From Fluviicola sp. (lineage in GTDB: Bacteria; Bacteroidota; Bacteroidia; Flavobacteriales_D; Crocinitomicaceae): 34,368 nucleotides of DNA. The notes beneath the pieces were generated by a model. It did no database searches. It was given only the letters and a program-made list of their open reading frames with translations, and had not been told where the DNA came from. Positions 15,724 through 23,307 of this stretch are shown here, one piece after another (within the stretch, counting starts at the first letter, position 1; each line of letters starts with the position of its first letter). The translations under genes were made by a program, and so were the position numbers. The stretch lies in the NCBI GenBank assembly GCA_002734085.1, contig NVXV01000003.1, positions 183,081 to 217,448 of the forward strand. Direction: 5' to 3'.

Positions 15724-16470
15724 TTAAACAAACTTTTTAGGAAGAGGGCTACTAATAAATTGATAAGTTTTCTCATTGAGCTCTTTTGACGATTTTTGTG
15801 CTACCTCTTCTTTTGTTATAAAAGGATGCACTTTGATTCTTGCCAGTCCCGGCATAGCACCATCAAATATGTTTTCTGGATCTGAGAAAAGATAATAGTT
15901 ATCTACAAATGTAATTGGTTGAATACCGACTCCTGCGGCCTTTGCTAATTGAAATGCACCATCTTTAAATGGAATTAAAAAAGGGGTTTCATCTGGTATG
16001 CCTCCCTCTGGAAAGATAATTATACTCCAACCATTCCTCATTTCTTTTCTCGCTTGAATAAAGGATTTTGCTGCTTTAATCCTATTATTTCTATAGACAG
16101 GAATATTTAATCGTTTAAAAAAAGTTTTGATCAAAGGATATGATAGAATCTCACTTTTCCCCATAAAAAGAAACTTATGATTTGGAAATGTACTATACAT
16201 TAAAAATATATCTAAATACGACGTGTGATTGGCACAAAGTATAAATGGTGAATCACTTGGTATTGATTCACCCTCTACTTCTACTCCATAGAAACATAGT
16301 ATTCTCATTAACCTCGACCAGAATACATTTAATTTAAATGTGAAAGGCTTCAAGGTGTCACTTGATAGGAAAATTAAAAATAATGGGTAAAATAATATCA
16401 AAGTAATAGCAAATATAATCCCGATATACAATTTCCATAAATTATTAAAAGGGACTAAAACGTATTTCAT
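15724..16470 (-). CDS. plsC: 1-acyl-sn-glycerol-3-phosphate acyltransferase (PlsC-like)
   Basis: A 248-residue membrane enzyme that acylates lysophosphatidic acid to phosphatidic acid in phospholipid synthesis. A hydrophobic segment lies at about 14-36. The HX4D catalytic motif is NHTSYLD (81-87: His82, Asp87), followed by VYRNNR (motif II-like, about 125-130) and the substrate-binding FPEGG at 153-157. I chose the ATG at 16468-16470; the frame runs upstream to a TTG at 16527 but this would push the gene almost into the divergent trpS promoter. It is the first gene of a probable operon with gatC and the small lipoprotein. Related acyltransferases with other acceptors cannot be ruled out. Confidence 0.88.
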   Translation of the reverse strand: MKYVLVPFNNLWKLYIGIIFAITLILFYPLFLIFLSSDTLKPFTFKLNVFWSRLMRILCFYGVEVEGESIPSDSPFILCANHTSYLDIFLMYSTFPNHKFLFMGKSEILSYPLIKTFFKRLNIPVYRNNRIKAAKSFIQARKEMRNGWSIIIFPEGGIPDETPFLIPFKDGAFQLAKAAGVGIQPITFVDNYYLFSDPENIFDGAMPGLARIKVHPFITKEEVAQKSSKELNEKTYQFISSPLPKKFV

Positions 16471-16532
16471 ATTTTTCAATCTACTTTGCACTTCAAAAGT
16501 AATGAAAGTTGCGCTTGTCTTCAACAAAAGAT

Positions 16533-16540
16533 TAAATTTG
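16533..16540 (+). promoter_or_regulatory. Candidate -7 box of trpS
   Basis: TAAATTTG exactly matches TAnnTTTG. It ends 33 bases before the trpS ATG. TTG triplets at 16509-16511 and 16515-16517 give spacers of 21 and 15 bases, neither ideal. Confidence 0.5.
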
Positions 16541-16573
16541 TAAGAAAATCTAAATTCTGTAAAATCAAGAATT

Positions 16574-17545
16574 ATGACAAGAGTTTTAACTGGAATTCAA
16601 AGTACGGGTACACCTCATCTAGGAAATTTGTTGGGAGCGATTGTTCCTGCAATAAAAATGGCAAATAATAAAGATGCTGAATCATTTTTATTTATAGCAG
16701 ACTTACATTCACTTACTCAAATTAAAGATGGTGAGACATTAAGTGAAAACACATACAAAGTTGCTGCTGCATGGCTGGCATTTGGATTAGACCCAGAAAA
16801 AACAGTTTTTTACAGACAAAGTGATGTGCCAGAGGTCACAGAATTAACTTGGTATTTAATGTGTCATTTTCCCTATCAGAGATTGATGCTAGCGCATTCA
16901 TTTAAAGACAAAGCAGATCGATTAAAAGACGTAAATGCCGGATTGTTTACTTATCCGATGTTAATGGCAGCAGATATATTGTTATACGATGCCAATGAAG
17001 TGCCTGTAGGAAAAGATCAAATGCAGCACTTAGAAATGACTAGAGATGTTGCGAATAAGGTTAATAATAGTATTGGTAGTGAAATATTGGTTGTTCCAGA
17101 AGCTAAGATTCAAAAAGATACCATGCTAATTCCGGGAACGGATGGTGAGAAGATGAGTAAATCTCGAAATAACTTCATAAACATCTTTCTTCCAGATAAA
17201 AAGTTGCGTAAGCAAATTATGTCAATACAGACAGACAGTATACCAATGGAAGACCCAAAAGATCCAGATAATTGTAATGTTTTTAATCTCTTTAGAATTC
17301 TGGGAGAAGAACATGAGGTTAATGAATTGGCGAATAAATATAGAGCTGGAAATTTTGGTTACGGTCACGCTAAACAAGCTTTATTCGAATTAATCATAAA
17401 CAAATACAAAGTGCAAAGAGAGCGTTTTGAGTTTTTCATTGAAAACAAAAACAAAATTGATGATATCCTTAGTATCGGTGCGGAAAAAGCAAGGAAAGTA
17501 GCTCACCATACGTTATTTAGAATTAGAAGAGAAATGGGTTATTAA
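16574..17545 (+). CDS. trpS: Tryptophanyl-tRNA synthetase
   Basis: A 323-residue class Ic aminoacyl-tRNA synthetase that charges tRNA-Trp. The HIGH-equivalent is TPHLGN at 13-18 after TGIQSTG. KMSKS is present at 193-197 in DGEKMSKSRN. GKDQMQHLEMTRD (about 140-152) is the usual tryptophan/ATP pocket stretch. Length matches bacterial TrpRS. Start is ATG at 16574, with a -7-like box 33 bases upstream. It is followed after 109 bases by a separately promoted substrate-binding lipoprotein gene; no strong hairpin terminator was seen after trpS. Confidence 0.97.
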   Translation: MTRVLTGIQSTGTPHLGNLLGAIVPAIKMANNKDAESFLFIADLHSLTQIKDGETLSENTYKVAAAWLAFGLDPEKTVFYRQSDVPEVTELTWYLMCHFPYQRLMLAHSFKDKADRLKDVNAGLFTYPMLMAADILLYDANEVPVGKDQMQHLEMTRDVANKVNNSIGSEILVVPEAKIQKDTMLIPGTDGEKMSKSRNNFINIFLPDKKLRKQIMSIQTDSIPMEDPKDPDNCNVFNLFRILGEEHEVNELANKYRAGNFGYGHAKQALFELIINKYKVQRERFEFFIENKNKIDDILSIGAEKARKVAHHTLFRIRREMGY

Positions 17546-17619
17546 CGAGTCATGTAATATCTCATAGCTATTTTAGTAAATAATTAAGCAAAACAAGGTG
17601 CTTTGTATGGTCTTTTTTA

Positions 17620-17627
17620 TATATTTG
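17620..17627 (+). promoter_or_regulatory. Candidate -7 box of the substrate-binding lipoprotein gene
   Basis: TATATTTG exactly matches TAnnTTTG and ends 27 bases before the ATG. A TTTG at 17602-17605 is the nearest -33-like element, with a short 14-base spacer. Confidence 0.5.
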
Positions 17628-17654
17628 CTCTACATTATCATAAACTAATAATCA

Positions 17655-19358
17655 ATGTTCAAGAAATTTTTACTACTCGCTACAGGTGCGTTTTTACTTT
17701 TTGCATGTCAAAATGACGAAAAAAATGACGGAGAGACTATAGTAGCTAAAGGAGGAGTTAGATATGGTGGAGAATTTCGTTTCATGTCAAGTGAAAAAGT
17801 TTCAAACCTCTTCCCGTTAAAGACAACGGACGTTTACGCTAATAGGATTGCTTCTCAAATTTATGAAGGATTACTTAAGATTGATGTATCCAGTGTAGAA
17901 GTTGTGCCATCGATTGCTAAAAGTTTTAAAATAAGTGATGATTCTAAAGTGTTTACTTTTGAATTAAGAGATGATGTTTATTTTCAAGACGACGCTTGTT
18001 TTGAAGGTGGTAAAGGACGTAAAGTAACCGCTGCAGATTTTAAATATTCATTAGAGTTTGCTTGTTCGAAAGATCCATTAAATAATCTTTCATGGTTATT
18101 GAAAGGAAAAGTGAAAGGAGCTAAGGCTTATTTTGATGGAGAGGCTGATGAAGTTTCTGGTATTACCGTTGAAGGAAAAAATAAGCTTAAAATAGAATTA
18201 GCTGTTCCTTTTTCAGGGTTTCAAAAAGTTCTAACGCATACTGGCTTGGGAGTATTTCCTAAAGAAGCTGTTGAGAAATACGGTGAAGACATTGGCCAGC
18301 ATCCTGTAGGTACAGGACCCTTTAAGTTGAAAGCATTCGAAGAAGATAAAATTGAATTAACTAAAAATGATAACTATTGGGATACTGATGATTTTGGAAA
18401 CAAATTACCTTTCCTTGAGAAAATAACAATGACCTATAGTAAAGATAAGACGGATGAACTTTTATCTTTTAGAGCAGAGAAAATTGACCTTGTTCTTGAT
18501 ATTCCAGTTGAAGAAGTTGAGAATGTTTTAGGTACATTACGCGAAGCTCAAGCTGGAGAAAATGTTAAGCACAAAGTAGACTCTAAATCGAGTATGAGTA
18601 TTAGCTATTATGGATTTGCTCATGAAAGTGAGGTTTTCTCTAAAAAAGAAGTTAGACAAGCATTTAACATGTCCGTAGACAGAGAGGCGATCATAGAAAC
18701 ATGGCTTGAAGGTGAAGGATGGGCTGCAAAAGATGGGTTTGTTCCAAAAATGAAAGGCTATCCTTCTTCAACTATTAACGGGCACAAATACGACCCTGAG
18801 AAAGCAAAGGCGCTATTAGCTAGTGCGGGTTATCCAAATGGTAAAGGTTTCCCAGAAATTGACTTATATGTAAATGGTCTGGAAGGATCAGGAGTTCATA
18901 AATTAGCTAAAGCTGTAGCATTCTCCATAAAACAAAATTTAGACGTTACTATAAATGTTAATCTTTGTTCTATAGGTGAAAGAGATGAAGCTGTTAGAAA
19001 TGGAAACGCTATATTTTGGAGATCAGGTTGGGTAGCTGATTATCCAGATCCAGAAAACTTCTTAAATCTTTTCTATGGTGGAAACGTGAATACAGATGAT
19101 GTAACTGTAAACCCATTCAAATACAACAATCCTGAGTTTGATAAGTTGTTTGAAAAAGCGAATGCAGAAACAGACGACAAAAAGAGAATGGAAATGCTCG
19201 CTGAATGTGACCAAATAATCATTGACGACGCTGTTGTAATGCCACTTATTACCGACGACTTTGTGACTATGATTAATTTAAAAGTGAGAAAATTTACCAC
19301 AAATGAGATGGAACAATTAGATTTTTCTCGTATATTTATAAAAGAAATTAAAGAATAG
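17655..19358 (+). CDS. ABC transporter substrate-binding lipoprotein, peptide type (SBP_bac_5)
   Basis: A 567-residue OppA/DppA-like binding protein. The lipobox LLFAC gives Cys18 as the lipidated residue. The domain begins with a GGEFRF stretch and NLFPLKTTDVYANRIASQIYEGL. It then shows FKISDDSKVFTFELRDDVYF, VTAADFKYSLEF, VGTGPFKLKAFEED and the late ADYPDPENFLNLFY, all typical of family 5. It should capture a peptide or similar ligand at the membrane for import. No permease or ATPase gene is adjacent, so it is an orphan here and may work with transporter genes encoded elsewhere. It has its own -7-like box and terminator and so is probably monocistronic. Confidence 0.92.
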   Translation: MFKKFLLLATGAFLLFACQNDEKNDGETIVAKGGVRYGGEFRFMSSEKVSNLFPLKTTDVYANRIASQIYEGLLKIDVSSVEVVPSIAKSFKISDDSKVFTFELRDDVYFQDDACFEGGKGRKVTAADFKYSLEFACSKDPLNNLSWLLKGKVKGAKAYFDGEADEVSGITVEGKNKLKIELAVPFSGFQKVLTHTGLGVFPKEAVEKYGEDIGQHPVGTGPFKLKAFEEDKIELTKNDNYWDTDDFGNKLPFLEKITMTYSKDKTDELLSFRAEKIDLVLDIPVEEVENVLGTLREAQAGENVKHKVDSKSSMSISYYGFAHESEVFSKKEVRQAFNMSVDREAIIETWLEGEGWAAKDGFVPKMKGYPSSTINGHKYDPEKAKALLASAGYPNGKGFPEIDLYVNGLEGSGVHKLAKAVAFSIKQNLDVTINVNLCSIGERDEAVRNGNAIFWRSGWVADYPDPENFLNLFYGGNVNTDDVTVNPFKYNNPEFDKLFEKANAETDDKKRMEMLAECDQIIIDDAVVMPLITDDFVTMINLKVRKFTTNEMEQLDFSRIFIKEIKE

Positions 19359-19423
19359 TGCTTTTTAGCATTAATGTTAAACTAAAATTAAAACCTCTCA
19401 GCTTGCAATTTGAGAAATTTATT

Positions 19424-19460
19424 AAACGTCCTCTATCTTTTGGTAGAGGCGTTTTTTTTT
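19424..19460 (+). terminator. Intrinsic terminator after the substrate-binding protein gene
   Basis: CCTCTA (19430-19435) pairs with TAGAGG (19444-19449), and AAACG (19424-19428) with CGTTT (19450-19454), with one bulged T and an 8-base loop. A run of nine T follows to 19460. It points along the plus strand, 66 bases after the stop codon. Confidence 0.85.
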
Positions 19461-19514
19461 AATCGTGTCTTAAAACACCTTTATCGATTCAGTAATATTT
19501 TGATTTATCTACAT

Positions 19515-19522
19515 TATGTTTG
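19515..19522 (+). promoter_or_regulatory. Candidate -7 box of the glycosyltransferase pair
   Basis: TATGTTTG exactly matches TAnnTTTG and ends 25 bases before the GT2 ATG, a distance like that seen at the other candidate boxes here. No well-spaced -33 TTG was found. Confidence 0.45.
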
Positions 19523-19547
19523 CAGTATCAAATTCTTAAGTTAATTT

Positions 19548-20309
19548 ATGAATCACAAGCTTTCAGCAACAATAATTACATTTAACGAGGAGCGAAACAT
19601 TAATCGTTGTATTGAGTCTCTCCTTCCCATTGCAGATGAAATAATTGTATTAGATTCATTTTCTACTGATAAAACTGAAGAAATATGTACCAAAAATGGA
19701 GTGCGTTTTGAGAAACGCGAATGGAAAGGGTATTCAAACGCTAAAAACTATTTGAATAGCCTCGCAAATCATGATTATATCTTTTCTATCGACGCAGATG
19801 AAGCTCCAGACAAAAAACTGCAAGAATCTATTCTAAAAGTAAAAAAACAAGGATTTGAAGGGGCTTATGCAGTCAACCGACTAACAAATTATTGCGGAAA
19901 ATGGGTCAAGCACTCAGGTTGGTACCCAGATGTTAAGACACGAATCTTTCCAAAAAAAACCAGTAAATGGGAAGGTAAATTTGTCCATGAAAAACTTATT
20001 ATTGATGGGAGTCCTCCTTCACATTTACTTGAAGGACATTTATTGCATTACTCCTATTATAACTATACTGAACATAGAGAACGCGCAGATAAATATTCTA
20101 AATTAACTGCACAAAAGCTTTACGCAAAAGGAAAAAGAGCAACCGCAGTAAAGCCATTCATCAGTGGGTTGGGTAGGTTTATTTCGATGTACTTTATTAA
20201 AAAGGGTTTTTTGGACGGAAGAGCCGGGTGGAAGATTGCCACTATTTCAGCAAAATCAAATATCTATAAATACAAAGAATTAAGAAGATTACAGCATGAA
20301 GCAAATTGA
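19548..20309 (+). CDS. Glycosyltransferase family 2 (WaaE/KdtX-like)
   Basis: A 253-residue GT-A fold enzyme. The start (KLSATIITFNEERNINRCIE, then EIIVLDSFSTDKT) is typical of GT2 proteins close to WaaE/KdtX, which add a sugar to lipopolysaccharide core. The metal/nucleotide DXD motif is DAD at 82-84 in FSIDADEAPD. The later YCGKWVKHSGWYPDVKTRIF and LLHYSYYNYTEH are also typical of this branch. There is no signal peptide; a cytosolic or inner-face role is expected. The following GT9 gene overlaps its end by 14 bases, so the two are probably translationally linked and act in one envelope glycan pathway. Sugar and acceptor are unknown. Confidence 0.9.
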   Translation: MNHKLSATIITFNEERNINRCIESLLPIADEIIVLDSFSTDKTEEICTKNGVRFEKREWKGYSNAKNYLNSLANHDYIFSIDADEAPDKKLQESILKVKKQGFEGAYAVNRLTNYCGKWVKHSGWYPDVKTRIFPKKTSKWEGKFVHEKLIIDGSPPSHLLEGHLLHYSYYNYTEHRERADKYSKLTAQKLYAKGKRATAVKPFISGLGRFISMYFIKKGFLDGRAGWKIATISAKSNIYKYKELRRLQHEAN

Positions 20310-21318
20310 TTTACATAATAAAACAATCGTTATCAGCCGTACAGATAGCATTGGTGATGTGATTTTGACGTTACCACTTTGTAGATGGATAAAGCAAAAA
20401 TATCCTTCATGTAAATTGATTTTCTTAGGTAAAAACTATACTAAACCAATATTAGAGTGTTTCCCATCAATTGACCAAATAGTTTGTTGGAATGAATATG
20501 AGAAACTAAATAAAGAAAAGCAAGTGAAAGCAATACGCTCGTTTCACGCAGATGTATTTGTTCATGTTTTTCCAAATAAGCACTTGGCTAAATTGGTAAA
20601 AAAAGCAAAAGTTGATTATCGAATTGGAACTTCACATCGCTTCTATCACAACCTGACATGTAATATTCGACCAAGCTTTACTCGTAAAAACTCGTCATTA
20701 CATGAGTCACAGTTGAATTTTGAATTAATACGATCTTTGGGACTGAAAGACATTCCCTCTATGAATGATATTGCTAATTTAATTCAAGAGTTCTACATCA
20801 ACGAGCCTCTACCAGAACCATTTAAAAAACTCATTGATTCTAATAAGAAAAAAATAATAATTCATCCGAAATCTCAGGGATCTGCGGTAGAATGGCCAAT
20901 CGAAAAGTACATTTCACTTGCCAAAAAATTAGTTAATGAGAATTATTCTATTTATTTCTCGGGCACAGAGAAAGAAGGTAAAATGTTCAGAGATAGTCTT
21001 CCCAAAGACGATAACATTAAGGATATATCTGGTAGAATGACCTTATCAGAGTTTATTGGTTTTATTAATGAATGTGACATCTTATTAGCTTGCAGTACGG
21101 GGCCTCTCCATATTGCTTCCGTTCTGGGTAAATCAGCTATTGGACTATACACAAAAAAACGTCCAATGCATCCAGGTAGATGGTCTCCAATTGGTATTAA
21201 TAGCAAAGTCGTCACTAGTAATTTTAAAGGCGACTTTAAAACATTATCTCCAATTAAGGATATAAAAGCCATTGATATCGACACCGTATATTCGGCAATT
21301 ACGATTGAAAAAGAATAA
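20296..21318 (+). CDS. Glycosyltransferase family 9 (heptosyltransferase-like)
   Basis: A 340-residue GT-B fold protein of the ADP-heptose:LPS heptosyltransferase family. The N-terminal ISRTDSIGDVILTLPLCRW is the family opening, with the acceptor-site Asp and Gly. KKIIIHPKSQGSAVEWPIEKY and the donor-site CSTGPLHIASVLGKSAIGLY are the C-terminal signatures. It should add a sugar to the LPS core or a related glycan from the cytosolic side. The start overlaps the GT2 gene by 14 bases in another frame. Members in Bacteroidota need not use heptose, so donor identity is open. Confidence 0.9.
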   Translation: MKQIDLHNKTIVISRTDSIGDVILTLPLCRWIKQKYPSCKLIFLGKNYTKPILECFPSIDQIVCWNEYEKLNKEKQVKAIRSFHADVFVHVFPNKHLAKLVKKAKVDYRIGTSHRFYHNLTCNIRPSFTRKNSSLHESQLNFELIRSLGLKDIPSMNDIANLIQEFYINEPLPEPFKKLIDSNKKKIIIHPKSQGSAVEWPIEKYISLAKKLVNENYSIYFSGTEKEGKMFRDSLPKDDNIKDISGRMTLSEFIGFINECDILLACSTGPLHIASVLGKSAIGLYTKKRPMHPGRWSPIGINSKVVTSNFKGDFKTLSPIKDIKAIDIDTVYSAITIEKE

Positions 21319-21329
21319 GGCAACAAGTT

Positions 21330-21364
21330 AGACCAAATCCATTTTTTTTTATAACTATTGGTCT
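21330..21364 (+). terminator. Weak hairpin after the glycosyltransferase pair
   Basis: AGACCAA (21330-21336) pairs with TTGGTCT (21358-21364) across a 21-base loop that contains a run of nine or more T. The stem is short and no T-run follows it, so terminator activity is doubtful. Confidence 0.25.
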
Positions 21365-21451
21365 TCTACACTATATTTCAAAACAAACTAGTTAAAACAA
21401 AATTTGATTCAATAAATCTCAATATTTTTAAATCTAACTGAGGTTTTTGAC

Positions 21452-21459
21452 TAAATTCG
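21452..21459 (+). promoter_or_regulatory. Possible -7 box of radA (one mismatch)
   Basis: TAAATTCG differs from TAnnTTTG at one base and ends 19 bases before the radA ATG. Position fits the other boxes in the window; the match is imperfect. Confidence 0.25.
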
Positions 21460-21478
21460 TACAAAGAACAACATCAAA

Positions 21479-22843
21479 ATGGCTAAGGTAAAAACGGCTT
21501 ATTTCTGTCAAAATTGTGGTCACGAAGCTCCCAAATGGCTCGGACGTTGTCCCTCATGTAATGAATGGAATACGTTTGTTGAGGAAGTCATTACTAAATC
21601 TAGTAAAGACATTAGTGCCTTTAGTAAGGATTCTCAAAGTAAAGCTAAACCTCAGCAAATACATAAAATTCAAGATATACCTGTTCAACGGATCAAGATG
21701 GTTGATCTTGAGCTTAACCGCGTGCTTGGAAATGGTCTAGTTCCAGGGTCTTTGATTCTATTTGGTGGAGAACCAGGTATTGGTAAGTCTACATTGATGT
21801 TGCAAATGGCAATGCAGGAGAAAGCAAAAAACATTCTTTACGTTTCAGGTGAAGAAAGTGAGCAACAAATAAAAATGCGTGCTAGTCGCATCGGAAATCT
21901 AAATGAAAACTGTTATTTACTTACTGAAACTTTACTCCAACATATTTTTACGCATGCCAAACAGCTCGATCCAGATTTCATCATTATAGACTCAATTCAA
22001 ACAATACACAGCGAGCACATCGAAAGTTCACCCGGGAGTATTTCGCAAATTCGCGAATGTACAGCTCAGTTATTACGTTATGCAAAACAAACAGAAACCC
22101 CAATATTCTTAATTGGTCATATAACAAAAGAAGGCTCATTAGCAGGTCCAAAAGTGTTAGAGCACATGGTTGATACTGTTTTACAGTTTGAGGGGGATAG
22201 AAATCACGTATATCGCTTACTTCGTTCTATTAAGAATAGATTTGGTTCAACTAATGAGTTGGGGATCTACGAAATGCTTGGAGACGGTTTGAGACAAGTT
22301 GAAAATCCTTCAGAGATTCTAATTTCAACGAATAAAGATAAATTAAGTGGGAGTGCGATAGCTGCAACATTGGAAGGTTTGCGTCCAATGTTAATTGAAG
22401 TACAAGCATTAGTTAGTACTGCTGCATACGGGACTCCTCAAAGAAGCGCAACTGGTTTTGATTTGCGTCGTTTAAATATGCTTCTAGCCGTTATGGAAAA
22501 GCGTTGTGGCTTTAAACTAGGTGCAAAAGACGTGTTCCTCAACATTGCTGGAGGAATTAAAGTCGATGACCCTGCAATTGATTTGGCTGTTGTTGCTGCA
22601 ATACTCTCTTCAAACGCAGATATTGCCATAGAAAAGAACATTTGCCTATCTGCTGAAGTAGGTTTATCAGGTGAAGTTCGGCCTGTAAACCGAATCGATC
22701 AACGCGTTTCAGAGGCTGAAAAACTTGGATTTGACAAAATCATAATTTCTAAAGATAATAAAGGGATCAAACAGAGTGATTTCAAGATTGAGGTTGTTGA
22801 GTGTTCTAGAATTGAAGAGGTCTTGAGGGAGCTATTTGGATAA
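21479..22843 (+). CDS. radA: DNA repair protein RadA (Sms)
   Basis: A 454-residue RecA-like ATPase and branch-migration helicase that processes recombination intermediates. The N-terminal C4 zinc finger has Cys10, Cys13, Cys24 and Cys27. Walker A is GGEPGIGKS at 96-104, followed by VSGEES. Walker B is near FIIIDSIQT. The RadA-specific KNRFG is at 252-256. The C-terminal Lon-protease-like domain carries GGIKVDDPAIDLAV and LSGEVRPV. Length is standard. The gene ends six bases from the stop of the convergent acetyltransferase gene, and I see no terminator in that gap. Confidence 0.97.
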   Translation: MAKVKTAYFCQNCGHEAPKWLGRCPSCNEWNTFVEEVITKSSKDISAFSKDSQSKAKPQQIHKIQDIPVQRIKMVDLELNRVLGNGLVPGSLILFGGEPGIGKSTLMLQMAMQEKAKNILYVSGEESEQQIKMRASRIGNLNENCYLLTETLLQHIFTHAKQLDPDFIIIDSIQTIHSEHIESSPGSISQIRECTAQLLRYAKQTETPIFLIGHITKEGSLAGPKVLEHMVDTVLQFEGDRNHVYRLLRSIKNRFGSTNELGIYEMLGDGLRQVENPSEILISTNKDKLSGSAIAATLEGLRPMLIEVQALVSTAAYGTPQRSATGFDLRRLNMLLAVMEKRCGFKLGAKDVFLNIAGGIKVDDPAIDLAVVAAILSSNADIAIEKNICLSAEVGLSGEVRPVNRIDQRVSEAEKLGFDKIIISKDNKGIKQSDFKIEVVECSRIEEVLRELFG

Positions 22844-22849
22844 ATTATG

Positions 22850-23302
22850 CTAAAAAAACATCCTTCCATTCCACCATTCAGGATCTAGTGTTGCACCCAT
22901 TTTTTCGTAGAATTTTATTGCAGGTTCATTCCACTCTAAAACTTGCCAATCCATTCGTTTTACCCCAAGTTCTTTTGCTTCTTCAAGAAGTTTACTAAAT
23001 AATTCCTGACCTAAGCCTCCTTGTCGGCATTCAGGTTGAATATATAAATCTTCCAGGTACAAACATCTACCTTTCCAAGTTGAATAGGAGATATAATACA
23101 AAGCCATTCCACGAACAACACCATCTATTTCAACAACAAAACAGTCACAAATCTTGTCTTCAAACAAATCTACGGCTAAATTTTCTGGAGTATTAATTAC
23201 AGCGTCAGGTTCTTTTTCGTATTCGGCTAATTCTTGTACTAACCCCATTATTGCCACTTCATCACCTGGAACTGCTCTTCGAATTATTCTTTCTTCACCC
23301 AT
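22850..23302 (-). CDS. GNAT family N-acetyltransferase
   Basis: A 150-residue acetyltransferase. The acetyl-CoA site is seen as CLYLEDLYIQPECRQGGLGQELF (motif A with R/QxxGxG at about 104-112), followed by ELGVKRMDWQVLEWNEPAIKFYEKMGA (motif B). This arrangement is close to the SSAT/diamine acetyltransferase-like branch, but the substrate cannot be read from sequence. It is the last gene of the maeB-ruvA-sprA-GNAT run, only five bases after sprA, so it is probably cotranscribed with a T9SS component without an obvious functional tie. Confidence 0.9.
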   Translation of the reverse strand: MGEERIIRRAVPGDEVAIMGLVQELAEYEKEPDAVINTPENLAVDLFEDKICDCFVVEIDGVVRGMALYYISYSTWKGRCLYLEDLYIQPECRQGGLGQELFSKLLEEAKELGVKRMDWQVLEWNEPAIKFYEKMGATLDPEWWNGRMFF

Positions 23303-23307
23303 AAATC

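Noticed and set aside
16471-16527. Longer N-terminus for PlsC from a TTG codon
   Set aside because: It would add 19 residues before a normal PlsC start and crowd the divergent trpS promoter; the ATG at 16470 fits the family better.
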